Counted from the first letter of the stretch, positions 1 through 7,399 are shown. The stretch: DNA of 12,087 bases from Chrysochromulina tobinii (GCA_001275005.1 JWZX01002297.1:1-12087); one strand, 5' to 3'. Made by a program: numbers and translations. Notes: generated by a model from the sequence alone, not told the origin.

Positions 1-949
1 TCAAGAAGACGACGACCAACCAAAAGCTGTCGACATACGCCTCGGAGGATCAGTCACCCAAACCTTCCCGAGCCCGAACGGATGGACCACCCACACTCCC
101 GAAGACGGCATCACAAGCCTCACCCACCTCAACATCAGCAACATCACCAAACATTTTACAACGCCGCACATCCGAGGCCTCCGCCCCAACTGCGAAGCCG
201 AGTGGGCCAACCCCGACCCCAAACACCACCGCCTCCCCCACATCCGCGTCCCATGGGACAAAGTCTGGGAATCGCTCGGCACCCCGATCTCCGACGCCAC
301 CGAAGAGAGGCACTGGCGCAAGCTGCTCCACCGAGGCACCTTCGTACGCAACAAGCAAAGCGATAAGTCGAAGCCGACGGTCTGCCGAATGATCGGCTGC
401 CGCTCCGAAGAGAGCATGCTACACATCGTGATGTGCCCCAAACTGAAACCCTTCTGGGACCTCGTCTTCAACTTCATCACCACCGTCATCGGCGACCCTC
501 CTCCCTACTTCAGAGCCCCCGCCATCATCTTCAACATGTGGTCCCGAGGTCACCTCGGCTCAGAATCAGCGTGCGCCTTCCTCCGCCACGCCTTCGGCTG
601 CTTCTACAACGCCTTCTCCAAAGTCGACCTCGAGCAGAAACTCTTCTCAACCCCCCTCGTCTTCCACAAGACCCTCCTGAGCTTCCGCTCGGCCGTCCTC
701 CGTTACGCCCAGACCATCCGAATCCTATAGTACCTCCAGCGGCGCTACACGACGCTCCGGCTCAAGCTCCCCCCCCGGGAATCGCGCGACCGATTCAAGC
801 CCCTCGTCGTCATCCAGGAGACGGTCTACGATTTCGAGCTCACCGCCTCCTTCAAACGAGCGATCAGTGACCAAGAAGCGATTATAACCGCGCTCTACGC
901 ACGGCCCCCAACCGCCGCTACCCCGGGAGCAGCCGCCGGCCCGCCCTAG
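1..949 (+). mobile_element. 3' fragment of a non-LTR retrotransposon-like element
   Basis: The window opens inside a long plus-strand reading frame (frame 2). It stays open from base 2 to base 949 apart from one TAG at 728-730. The encoded protein has the Cys/His cluster and flanking Trp-rich sequence typical of the C-terminal zinc-binding region of LINE-type reverse transcriptases. Codon use leans to C-ending codons with many ACC, CTC and ATC, unlike the GCG/CGC-rich genes that follow, which is consistent with foreign or mobile origin. The polymerase core and 5' end lie outside the window. Neither a target-site duplication nor a poly(A) tail could be identified, so the true 3' end (perhaps within 950-1370) is uncertain. 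Other repetitive genes with this zinc-knuckle are possible. Confidence 0.6.
2..730 (+). CDS. Reverse transcriptase C-terminal region with zf-RVT-like motif (partial, 5' end off window)
   Basis: About 242 residues are visible, with no start codon in the window. The middle has a motif ending VWESL, then a Trp-Arg-x-Leu-Leu-His segment, then a Cys-x4-Cys-x7-His-x3-Cys-Pro-x5-Trp cluster (about residues 127-151 of the visible part). This resembles the zf-RVT region that follows reverse transcriptase in many LINE ORF2 proteins, where it is thought to help bind RNA or DNA. The C-terminal part is hydrophobic and otherwise unrecognised. The frame stops at TAG (728-730) but is open again in the same frame for 72 more codons, to TAG at 947-949, with protein-like composition. 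This copy may therefore carry a nonsense mutation in a longer ORF. Enzymatic activity cannot be judged because the catalytic domain is not in the window. Confidence 0.55.
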   Translation, partial: QEDDDQPKAVDIRLGGSVTQTFPSPNGWTTHTPEDGITSLTHLNISNITKHFTTPHIRGLRPNCEAEWANPDPKHHRLPHIRVPWDKVWESLGTPISDATEERHWRKLLHRGTFVRNKQSDKSKPTVCRMIGCRSEESMLHIVMCPKLKPFWDLVFNFITTVIGDPPPYFRAPAIIFNMWSRGHLGSESACAFLRHAFGCFYNAFSKVDLEQKLFSTPLVFHKTLLSFRSAVLRYAQTIRIL

Positions 950-1088
950 AGAACCCTACCTCGTCACCGCCCTCCCCCTCAGGGGGCGGGCGCGGCCGGC
1001 TCCCCATAAGGGGTCGGTCACGACGAGAACCACCACGACTCCGTCGCCCTACGGCGCGACGCCCCCCCATCCGGGGGCGGGCCGTGAA

Positions 1089-1179
1089 ACACATCGGAAA
1101 ATCCTCCCCAGGGTGGAAGGTTTTTCCACAACCTCCCGAACTTCCCCTACGGAAAAGGGGGGTTCGATGTGTCGGGAGG
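1089..1179. repeat. Two interleaved 8-bp inverted repeats (pseudoknot order)
   Basis: ACACATCG (1089-1096) is the exact reverse complement of CGATGTGT (1165-1172). CCTCCCGA (1132-1139) is the exact reverse complement of TCGGGAGG (1172-1179). The arms are ordered A-B-A'-B', so a transcript could fold as a pseudoknot rather than nested hairpins. A smaller CCCC/GGGG hairpin (1144-1147 with 1157-1160) sits inside. Function is unknown. Confidence 0.4.
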
Positions 1180-1196
1180 GGGGGGGTAAGGTGTCA

Positions 1197-1225
1197 CCGG
1201 GTGTCATCAGTCTGATGAACCCCGG
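1197..1225. repeat. Near-perfect palindrome around TCATCAG-T-CTGATGA
   Basis: TCATCAG (1204-1210) and CTGATGA (1212-1218) are exact inverted copies around a single T. The symmetry continues outward as CCGGGT (1197-1202) against ACCCCGG (1219-1225), with one unpaired base on each side. About 13 base pairs of dyad symmetry are present. It may be a protein-binding dyad or part of the retroelement tail. It contains the CTGATGA hammerhead-core heptamer but lacks the GAAA partner. Confidence 0.5.
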
Positions 1226-1465
1226 GCCGTATTGGCCGTTATACTTGTGGGGGCCGCTCGTAGGGGGGTCGCAAACGATCCGCCCCCTGCCAAGGGGGGG
1301 TTCTAGCCGCCCGATGGTCGCCCGCCTCGTTAGGTACGGTCCGGTGAGACAAAAGAAAACTTTTCTATCGTAATTCACAGTCAATTCTCCGAGAACCGCG
1401 GAATTTGCGCGGACACTTCTCAACTTTACCCAGGGAGGACGAGGTCGCGCCTGGCGCTCCTCTCT

Positions 1466-3540
1466 ATGCTGCGGCTCCTCGCGTGCAGCACGATGCTCAT
1501 GGGCGTGAGCGGCGTGCGCAGTGCGACGCGCATCTGGCAGCAGCGTGGCAGCAGCCTTGCCGTGTCGCCGGATTTTGCCGGCCTGGTCGGACGGCAGCGT
1601 TCGCGGATGCTGTGCGCCTCGAGCATCGAGACGCCCGCACCCGTTGCAGCGGCGATGGCAGCCACTCCGGCTCTGAAGCGGCGCAAGGTGGGCTCGCTGC
1701 TCGCCGAAGGTGAGTCCGCCATCGGCACGCAGGTACTGCTCAAGGGGTGGGTGCGCACGGTCCGCAACCAGAAGACCTTCTCCTTTGTCGAGCTCAACGA
1801 CGGATCGAGCCTTGCGGGGCTGCAGGTGGTCGCGCCGAGCGAGATCGGCACGTACGCGACGGTCGAAGCGCTGACCACGGGCGCGGCTGTCTCCGTGGTC
1901 GGCAAGGTCGTCGCCTCCCAGGGCAAGGGACAGGCGCTCGAGGTGCAAGCACAGTCCGTCGAGTTGGTTGGTGACTGCCCGGCGGACACGTATCCGCTGC
2001 AGAAGAAGCGGCACTCGATCGAGTTCCTGCGCTCGATTGCGCACCTGCGGCCACGGAGCAACCTCTTCGGCGCCGTCTCGCGCGTGCGCTCCGCCCTTGC
2101 GCAGGCCACGCATGCCTTCTTCGCGTCGGAGGGCTTCAAGTACGTGCAGACGCCGCTCATCACAGCCTCGGATTGCGAGGGCGCGGGCGAGATGTTCCGC
2201 GTGACCACGCTGCCGCTGACGGTCACAGCCGCGCCCGCCGCCGCCGCCGCGCCCGCCGCCGCCGCCGCCGCCGCCGCGCCCGCGATGAGCGCGGCGGAGC
2301 TCGCACAGCTCGAAGGCGAGATCGCCTCGCAGGGCGTCAAGGTTCGGGACCTGAAGGCGGCTGCAAAGGAGGGCAATGCCGAGAAGAGTGACGTAGAGGC
2401 AGCCGTGGCGAAGCTGCTCGAGCTCAAGGCCAAGGCGGCCGCGCCGCCGCCCGCCGCCGCCGCCGCGCCGGCGCCCCCTAATATGGGTAGCTCCGACCCG
2501 TACGCTGCGGACTTTTTCGGCCGTGCCGCCTACCTGACTGTCTCGGGCCAACTGTCGGCCGAAACGTACGCGTGCGCACTCGGCGACGTGTACACCTTTG
2601 GCCCCACGTTCCGCGCCGAGAACTCAAACACGGCGCGCCACCTCGCCGAGTTTTGGATGATCGAGCCCGAGATGGCGTTTGCGGACCTCGCCGCCGACAT
2701 GAACAACGCCGAAGCGTTCGTCAAGTACGTGGTGCGGCATGTGCTCGAGCACTGTGCTGAGGACATGGCGTACTTCTCGTCGCTGGACAAGGAGCTCGCG
2801 GGGCGCCTCGAGCGCCTCGTGCGCGACGACTTTGCGCGCGTGAGCTACACGCGTGCCATCGATCTCCTCCAGGCCGAGATTGCCAAGGATCCCAAACAGT
2901 GGGAGAACCCCGAGGTGGTCTTTGGGACCGACCTGGCCACCGAGCACGAGCGCTGGCTGGCCGAGAAGCACTTTGGCACGGCCACGTTCGTGTACAACTA
3001 CCCCAAGGCCATCAAAGCCTTTTACATGCGTGACAACGACGGGTGCGAGCCCGGCAAGGAGACGGTGGCCGCGATGGACTTGCTCGTCCCGGGCATCGGC
3101 GAGCTCATCGGCGGCTCCCAGCGCGAGGAACGGCTGGACAAGCTCCTCTCGAAGATGGCTGGGGTGGGTCTCAATCCGAAGGACTATGAGTGGTACCTCG
3201 ACCTGCGCCGCTACGGCTCGGTACCGCACGCGGGCGATGGCCTCTGATGGCCCCTGATGGCCTCTGATGGCCTCTGATGGCCTCTGATGGCCTCTGATGG
3301 CCTCTGATGGCCTCTGATGGCCTCTGATGGCCTCTCATGGCCTCTCATGGCCTCTGATGGCCTCTGATGGCCTCTGATGGCCTCTGATGGCCTCTGATGG
3401 TCTCTGATGGCGCTCCTCATCAGGTGCCGCACGCGGGCTATGGACTCGGCTTTGAGCGCCTCGTGTGCTACGTGACGGGCGTCACCAACATTCGCGACGC
3501 GATCGCCTTCCCCCGCTTCCCCGGCTCGTGCGAGTTCTGA
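1466..3540 (+). CDS. NARS: Asparaginyl-tRNA synthetase with internal WHEP domain (two exons: 1466-3220, 3424-3540)
   Basis: This class IIb synthetase charges tRNA-Asn with asparagine; spliced length is 623 residues. An Arg/Ser/Ala-rich leader (about 1-65) could be an organelle targeting peptide. In-frame Met48 (1607) and Met64 (1655) could give a cytosolic form, so dual targeting is plausible. The OB-fold anticodon-binding domain covers about 87-170, motif 1 about 200-240, and motif 2 ([14 protein letters not shown]) 379-392. The end of exon 1 carries [12 protein letters not shown]. Ala/Pro linkers bracket a WHEP domain (274-326) between motifs 1 and 2, as I recall for plant cytosolic AsnRS. 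Splicing joins RRYGS to [13 protein letters not shown], completing motif 3 with its ATP-binding Arg. The protein ends FPGSCEF, like bacterial AsnRS. Intron retention would add only VPHAGDGL before a stop and abolish motif 3. The gene converges on TTLL. Confidence 0.95.
2285..2443 (+). other. WHEP domain insert within AsnRS, flanked by GCC-repeat linkers
   Basis: Residues 274-326 form a helix-turn-helix with the WHEP signature: [14 protein letters not shown], then a short acidic/Lys loop, then [18 protein letters not shown] domains in aminoacyl-tRNA synthetases bind tRNA or partner proteins. The insert splits the catalytic core between FRVTTLPL and [14 protein letters not shown], which are contiguous or joined by a short loop in E. 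coli AsnRS. It is bracketed by GCC/GCG-rich DNA (2229-2284 and about 2436-2475) encoding Ala/Pro linkers. Confidence 0.85.
3221..3423 (+). other. Spliceosomal intron of the AsnRS gene (phase 0, 203 nt)
   Basis: The donor is TCG|GTACCG at 3220/3221 and the acceptor CATCAG|GTGCCG at 3423/3424. Removing it restores the invariant motif 3 region (RRYGS joined to [12 protein letters not shown]). Intron bases 3221-3244 match the first 24 bases of exon 2 (3424-3447) at 21 of 24 positions, so the donor end is a copy of the downstream exon. The remainder is a 10-bp minisatellite plus a 13-base tail. No AG occurs before the acceptor AG at 3422-3423. Candidate branch points are the CTGAT motifs, the last at 3404-3408, whose A is 16 nt from the acceptor. 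Every repeat unit but two carries TGA, and the period shifts frame, so retention hits a stop in any frame. Confidence 0.92.
3241..3410 (+). repeat. 10-bp minisatellite, 17 units of CCTCTGATGG
   Basis: Seventeen head-to-tail units fill 3241-3410 exactly. Thirteen are identical to CCTCTGATGG. The variants are unit 2 (CCCCTGATGG), units 10 and 11 (CCTCTCATGG) and unit 17 (TCTCTGATGG). The unit appears to derive from GATGGCCTC at 3235-3243, which is itself part of the duplicated exon start. The array lies wholly inside the AsnRS intron and is likely to vary in length between individuals. On the opposite strand it keeps an open frame, giving a spurious repetitive ORF. Confidence 0.97.
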
Positions 3541-3951
3541 GTCGAGGTGCGCGCAACTTGTGTCGAGCCATCGCACGATGGAGGCGTCGAAACGCGAGGC
3601 ACGCAACGCACGGTCGCAGGACGCGAGGTGCGGGAGAAACCTCTCGGGTGCCGCCGCTCGCTTGCGCGCGATAATCGCGTGGCGCGTGATTTTTTAAGCG
3701 GTCGAGTCCCGTGACCGGATTTTTTTCGTGAGCCCGCACCAGCGCTCCGAGCCGTGTACGACCCCATCCCGTCGTATACCTCGTCCACACGGACACGCCT
3801 CCACACCTCACGCGAATTGGAAACGAGCGGCGCATGCGCACATGCATGGGCGAAACTTGTGACTTGGGGCTCGCGACTCTCGAGGGGCCGGCGCACGCAC
3901 TCCCACAGTGGGCGAGGCGCTCGGAGGTCGGAAAGACTTGGGTGACATGGC
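3541..3951. other. Convergent spacer between AsnRS and TTLL 3' ends
   Basis: The 411 bp hold no gene I can support. They should contain both 3' UTRs and both poly(A) sites; no AATAAA is present on either strand. Two compact structures stand out. One is a perfect CGCGAT-A-ATCGCG inverted repeat (3667-3679). The other is a CGGTC/GACCG hairpin (3699-3717) placed between T6 (3690-3695) and T7 (3720-3726), with GATTTTTT repeated on each side. These could mark transcript ends, but that is inference. Confidence 0.5.
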
Positions 3952-4648
3952 TCATGGATTCTCTGGGAACCGAATAGAGAGGCCACCACTTGGCGCAGGT
4001 TGAAAGCCCCCCGCGAATCCGCCCACGCCGGCGCGTCCCTTGACGGGCAACACTTCAGCGGTCACTGACGCAGGGGAGGGCGGGGTCACTGCTGCACCGC
4101 GCCCAGCGACTGCCGCGATGCCGCCCACAGCTAGTTGTTGGACGCCCGCCACGGCACTGGTGGGTGCCCCGCTTCGTCCTGGCGAGCCGGCGGCAGCGAG
4201 AGCCGCTAGGGCTCGTTCGCGCGCGGCGGCGGCGCCTGTCCCTGCAGCGGCGCGCAGCGACAGCTGAGGCGAGGGCGGCATCGAGCTCGCCTTGGAAGGC
4301 ATGAGAAGAGACCCGCCGGCGCCACTTGTGGCGCTGGCCGGGGCGTTTGAAGGGCGCACGATAGGTGTGCTGAGCTCTGTGGTGACCGCGCGTCCGTTGG
4401 TGAGCTGACTCACCGTGCGACCGTTGGTGCCACTCGGCCCCTGAGTCCACTGGGGGCCGGCGCTGTTCGACTGACCACGGCTGGCCGGTGCGGCCGGGCT
4501 CGGCGTCGAGACGGTACTGTTGCCGCCGCCGCTGCCGCCGCTGCCGACGGCGGCGAGGCTCTGAAGCAGGGGAGCAGGGAGGGGCACCGAGTTGGCGGCG
4601 AGGCTCTGCGCAAGCAGCATGGCGGGCGTGCTGAGCACTTGCGACGTC

Positions 4649-4696
<48 letters not shown>

Positions 4697-7155
4697 GAGA
4701 GCGTCGCGGAGAAGCCCTCGCGACGCCCCCCGATCCCAGGCGTCATCCCGGGCGCTGGATGGCTTTGGCGTGCGAGGATATGCGGGCAGCTGCTCGAGCC
4801 GTTACTCGAGCCGTTACCCGTAGAAGAGCTACTGGCCGCCGCGCCGCACGCGCCCCCCGCCCCGCCGGCGACGCCACCGGCGACGCCACCGACAACGCCG
4901 CCACACGCCGCCGCCGTGATCGCCGCGCCTGTGACGCCGCTGACGTGTAACGGCGTTGAGGCGCCCATGGCTCCGCTAGCCGAGACTGGCAGGCACGGGC
5001 CGCCGGTGCAGCCGTGGCACAGGCTCGTCGTCGACGGAGGGCCCGCAGCATGGGAGAGGAGCGGGTGGCTCATTGGCCGGTGCAGCGCAGCGGATGGCGG
5101 CGCACTCGAAGGAGTCGCTTGCGCGCACGCCGCGACGCCGACGCCGGCAACGGGCCCGCCGGGCATCGCACTGCCGCCTGCGGTGAGCACCGCAGAGAGA
5201 GGTGGCACGGGTAGCTCGGGTTCGACCTCATCCGCTTCGTCGGTGGCGCCGTCGGTGGCGCCCTCGGGTGCGGCCCCAGCAACGCGCGCCGCGGCCGCCG
5301 CGGCGATGGCGGCCACCGAAGAAGCGCCGCCAAAAAGGCCGCCCACGCCGCCCGCACCCGCCGACGCGGACGCCGACGCGGCGAGCTCGGCGAGCGTCGA
5401 TCCCGCTCTGGGGGGCTTTTGGGGCGAGATAGCGTCGGTCTCGCGCCTGGGCACGCTCGGCCTCGCAGCGCGCGCAAGACGGCGCGCGAAGTGGTCGGCC
5501 GGGAGGTCGGGGCTGAGCAGCGGCCCGAGTAAGGACCAGTCGGGGCTTTCCATCCACTTGGCCATGACGGTGTTGCGGTACCGAGGGAACTCGAATAGGG
5601 GCAGGTAGACCTTGGACATGGACTCGCACGGGAAGATGCGCCGCCAGTCGCCGCAGCGCGAGTTCTCATCCTCGGCCGTCGCGATCAACTCGATGTCGTC
5701 CTCGCCCAGGTCCTTGAGCGCCGTGTCGCGCAGCTCGAAGATGTTGCGATGCTTAATCTTCTCGCGTGCACCGTGCAGCAGCCGCTTCAGCCCCTCGCCC
5801 GTCTTCTCCGATTTGACAACCTTCTTATCATACGGCACGATGCCGATGATGTGCAGCAGGTCCGTCATCATCGAGCCCTTGACGCGCCGATCGAGGGGTG
5901 ATGACGAGGCGAGCGAGCACGCCACGTTCACCTCGATCAGCCACGGCTTCAGCTTAGCATCGATGAAGATGTCGTAGCCGAAGAGCTCAAAGCACGACGG
6001 GCGGCCAGCCGAGTTGACCCGCGAGAGGACGGTGGGCTCGCCCGCGATGAGCGTCTTGATCAGGATGTCCTCAATCTGCGTGCGCAGCTTCGGCACGTTC
6101 ACACCCTTATTCTCGAGGTACCGCCAGAGCGCGGTCAACGTCCATTTGCTGCCCTCGTCGTCGCGGTCCGCGTCCTGATTCCACACGAACGACTCGTTCT
6201 TCTTGTTCACCGCGAAGTTGGTGAGGTGCATGTACCGGTTGCGGATGACCGAGCGCGGCGCGCCCGTCGCGTACACGTAATCCGACGTGCAGAAGCGCGT
6301 GAGACCTTCCTCGTAGACATAGATACGCAGCGGGTCGAACGAAGTGACCGCCACATAGACGCGGCAGTCAAACTTCTTGCCGTCGATCAGGAGAGGATCG
6401 TCGAGGTAACGCTGCACGACCGCGGGCTGGCCGGGCTTGGGCATGCTCTCCCACCGGTTCACCAGCCGGATGCCGCGCCCCTCGGCCGACGCGGGTGGCT
6501 TGACGATGTACACCTCGCCATCCACATAGTCTTTCTCGAGCAGCTCGCGGTCGCGAGGCATCACGTACGTCCTCGCGACGAAGTCGTACGCCTCCGGGTG
6601 TGCGCGCTGCTGGCGCGAAATGTTCTTCCACAGGTAGTCCTTGCGCCCGAGCGTGTACGAGCCCGGGAAGTGGTTGACTTTTTGTTCCGGATGGAGCTTT
6701 TGCAGCGCGCTGTCCTTGAGGTGATGCCCCCAAAAGAAGTTGTACCCAGTGCCCTTGACCAGTCGCTTGAAGCCCGAGCGCTTCATCGCGCCACTGACGC
6801 AAACGATCGTGTGGTTCGAGCGAAAGTACAGCGGCTTGTGCTTCTCATTCTTCAGCTCGAAGATGCGGTCGCGGCCCTGCTCGCGCTGCCGGTTCATAAA
6901 CTGGGGGTAGTCGAGGAAAACGGTCGGCGGCCGGCCAGCGAAGAGCGATGGAAGCATCATGGTGATGTTGCTGGGCGGATCCGCCCCGGACGGAATGCCC
7001 GACTCGTCCTCGTCAATGTCCGAGCAGTCGTCCTCGCCAAACCCTACTTTGATTTGGTCATCAAAGTCGGACGAGTCGCTCATCGCGTCCGTCTCATCAG
7101 TTTGGGACTCGCCGCGGGATTTCTTGAGCGAATGGATGGTCGAGATGTGTGCCAT
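3952..7155 (-). CDS. Tubulin tyrosine ligase-like (TTLL4/TTLL5-class) polyglutamylase
   Basis: The predicted protein has 1067 residues in one exon. An in-frame TGA lies a few codons upstream of the ATG at 7155, which fixes the start. An acidic N-terminus (about 18-53) precedes the TTL domain (about 115-440). Visible ATP-grasp elements are NHFPGSYTLGRKDYLW (161-176), IVKPPASAEGRGI (217-229, with the nucleotide-binding Lys), VQRYL (247-251), KFDCRVYVAVTS (261-272), HLTNFAVNKK (310-319), and FGYDIFIDAKLKPWLIEVN (392-410, with the metal-binding Asp, Glu and Asn). A segment at about 485-508 resembles the conserved post-catalytic region of TTLL4/5. Family members add glutamate chains to tubulin tails, especially in cilia. 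Unusual: the normal SPSL after EVN reads ACSL. The C-terminal half (about 570-1067) is Gly/Ala/Ser/Pro-rich low complexity with a 12-Gly run and could hide unrecognised introns or a different true end. Confidence 0.9.
4651..4686 (-). repeat. (GGC)12 trinucleotide repeat in TTLL coding sequence
   Basis: Twelve uninterrupted GCC units on the plus strand (GGC on the coding minus strand) encode a 12-Gly run in the C-terminal tail of the TTLL protein. Three GTC (Val) codons precede the run in coding direction. It is likely length-polymorphic. Confidence 0.95.
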
Positions 7156-7399
7156 CCTCTCGGCGAGTCAGCCCACAGAACGCAATTTGCGCCCCCGCCT
7201 GGCCTCCCCTGGCACGCACGGCACACGCTTTCGACCTGAGCGCTCGGCCCAGCAGCAGTCAAGCGCCGACTCAACTCCACGCAAGTAACGGCCCTGATCG
7301 CCATCATCATCGTGGGCGCTCGCTTCCCCGAACTTGATGCGACACCCTTGTGTTGACTTGACTCGGCTGTTCACGTTCATGGCTTTTCAGTGTAAAAAT
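7156..7399. promoter_or_regulatory. Divergent intergenic region between TTLL and the proline-racemase-family gene
   Basis: Two genes transcribed away from each other share about 240 bp, so both core promoters and 5' UTRs must lie here. No TATA box or known element is evident. The region becomes less GC-rich near the plus-strand gene and contains a TTGACTTGAC tandem at about 7353-7362. CTTTTCAG at 7383-7390, just upstream of the preferred ATG, resembles a splice acceptor, and CAA|GTAACG near 7285 could be a donor. A 5' UTR intron is therefore possible but unproven. Confidence 0.45.

Larger units (their letters stand above)
950..1465. other. Non-coding spacer: retroelement 3' flank and AsnRS upstream region
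   Basis: No convincing gene is present. The stretch is full of C-run/G-run inverted repeats. These include a stem at 968-992 (11 bp with one mismatch, loop TCA), CCCC-ATAA-GGGG at 1002-1013, a 7-bp stem at 1060-1079, and the larger structures listed separately. The first part may be the 3' untranslated tail of the retroelement. The last 100 bases or so, which include an A-rich patch near 1350-1360 and a C/T-rich stretch just before 1466, probably serve the AsnRS promoter and 5' UTR. No TATA box is obvious. Confidence 0.4.

Noticed and set aside
1089-1179. HDV-like ribozyme because of the pseudoknot order
   Set aside because: The second pair follows the first with no P4 hairpin between, and the segment between the first two arms is far too long for the HDV fold.
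1197-1260. Possible hammerhead ribozyme from the CTGATGA core heptamer (on both strands)
   Set aside because: No GAAA box follows a stem II on either strand, and no stem III can be formed. The motif is explained by the palindrome.
1049-2551. Long minus-strand ORF (500 codons) and a second one at 1426-2433 opposite AsnRS
   Set aside because: They lie antisense to the clearly conserved AsnRS frame, are Arg- or Ala-rich, and match no family. They are products of high GC.
3241-3410. CRISPR-like array
   Set aside because: The units are 10 bp, directly adjacent and without spacers. It is a minisatellite in a eukaryotic intron.
3211-3606. Minus-strand repetitive ORF across the AsnRS intron
   Set aside because: It is the complementary reading of the 10-bp minisatellite and has no conserved sequence beyond it.
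3690-3730. Possible tRNA gene (GGTCGAGTCCC resembles a B box)
   Set aside because: The arm has a 9-base loop, and no acceptor or anticodon stem can be assembled around it.
4592-5608. Plus-strand Pro/Ala-rich 338-codon ORF opposite the TTLL tail
   Set aside because: It covers only low-complexity sequence with no domain, while the opposite frame is continuous with the TTL domain. Kept only as a caution about the tail.
6226-7239. Plus-strand 337-codon ORF opposite the TTLL catalytic region
   Set aside because: It is antisense to highly conserved ATP-grasp motifs and has no recognisable domain.
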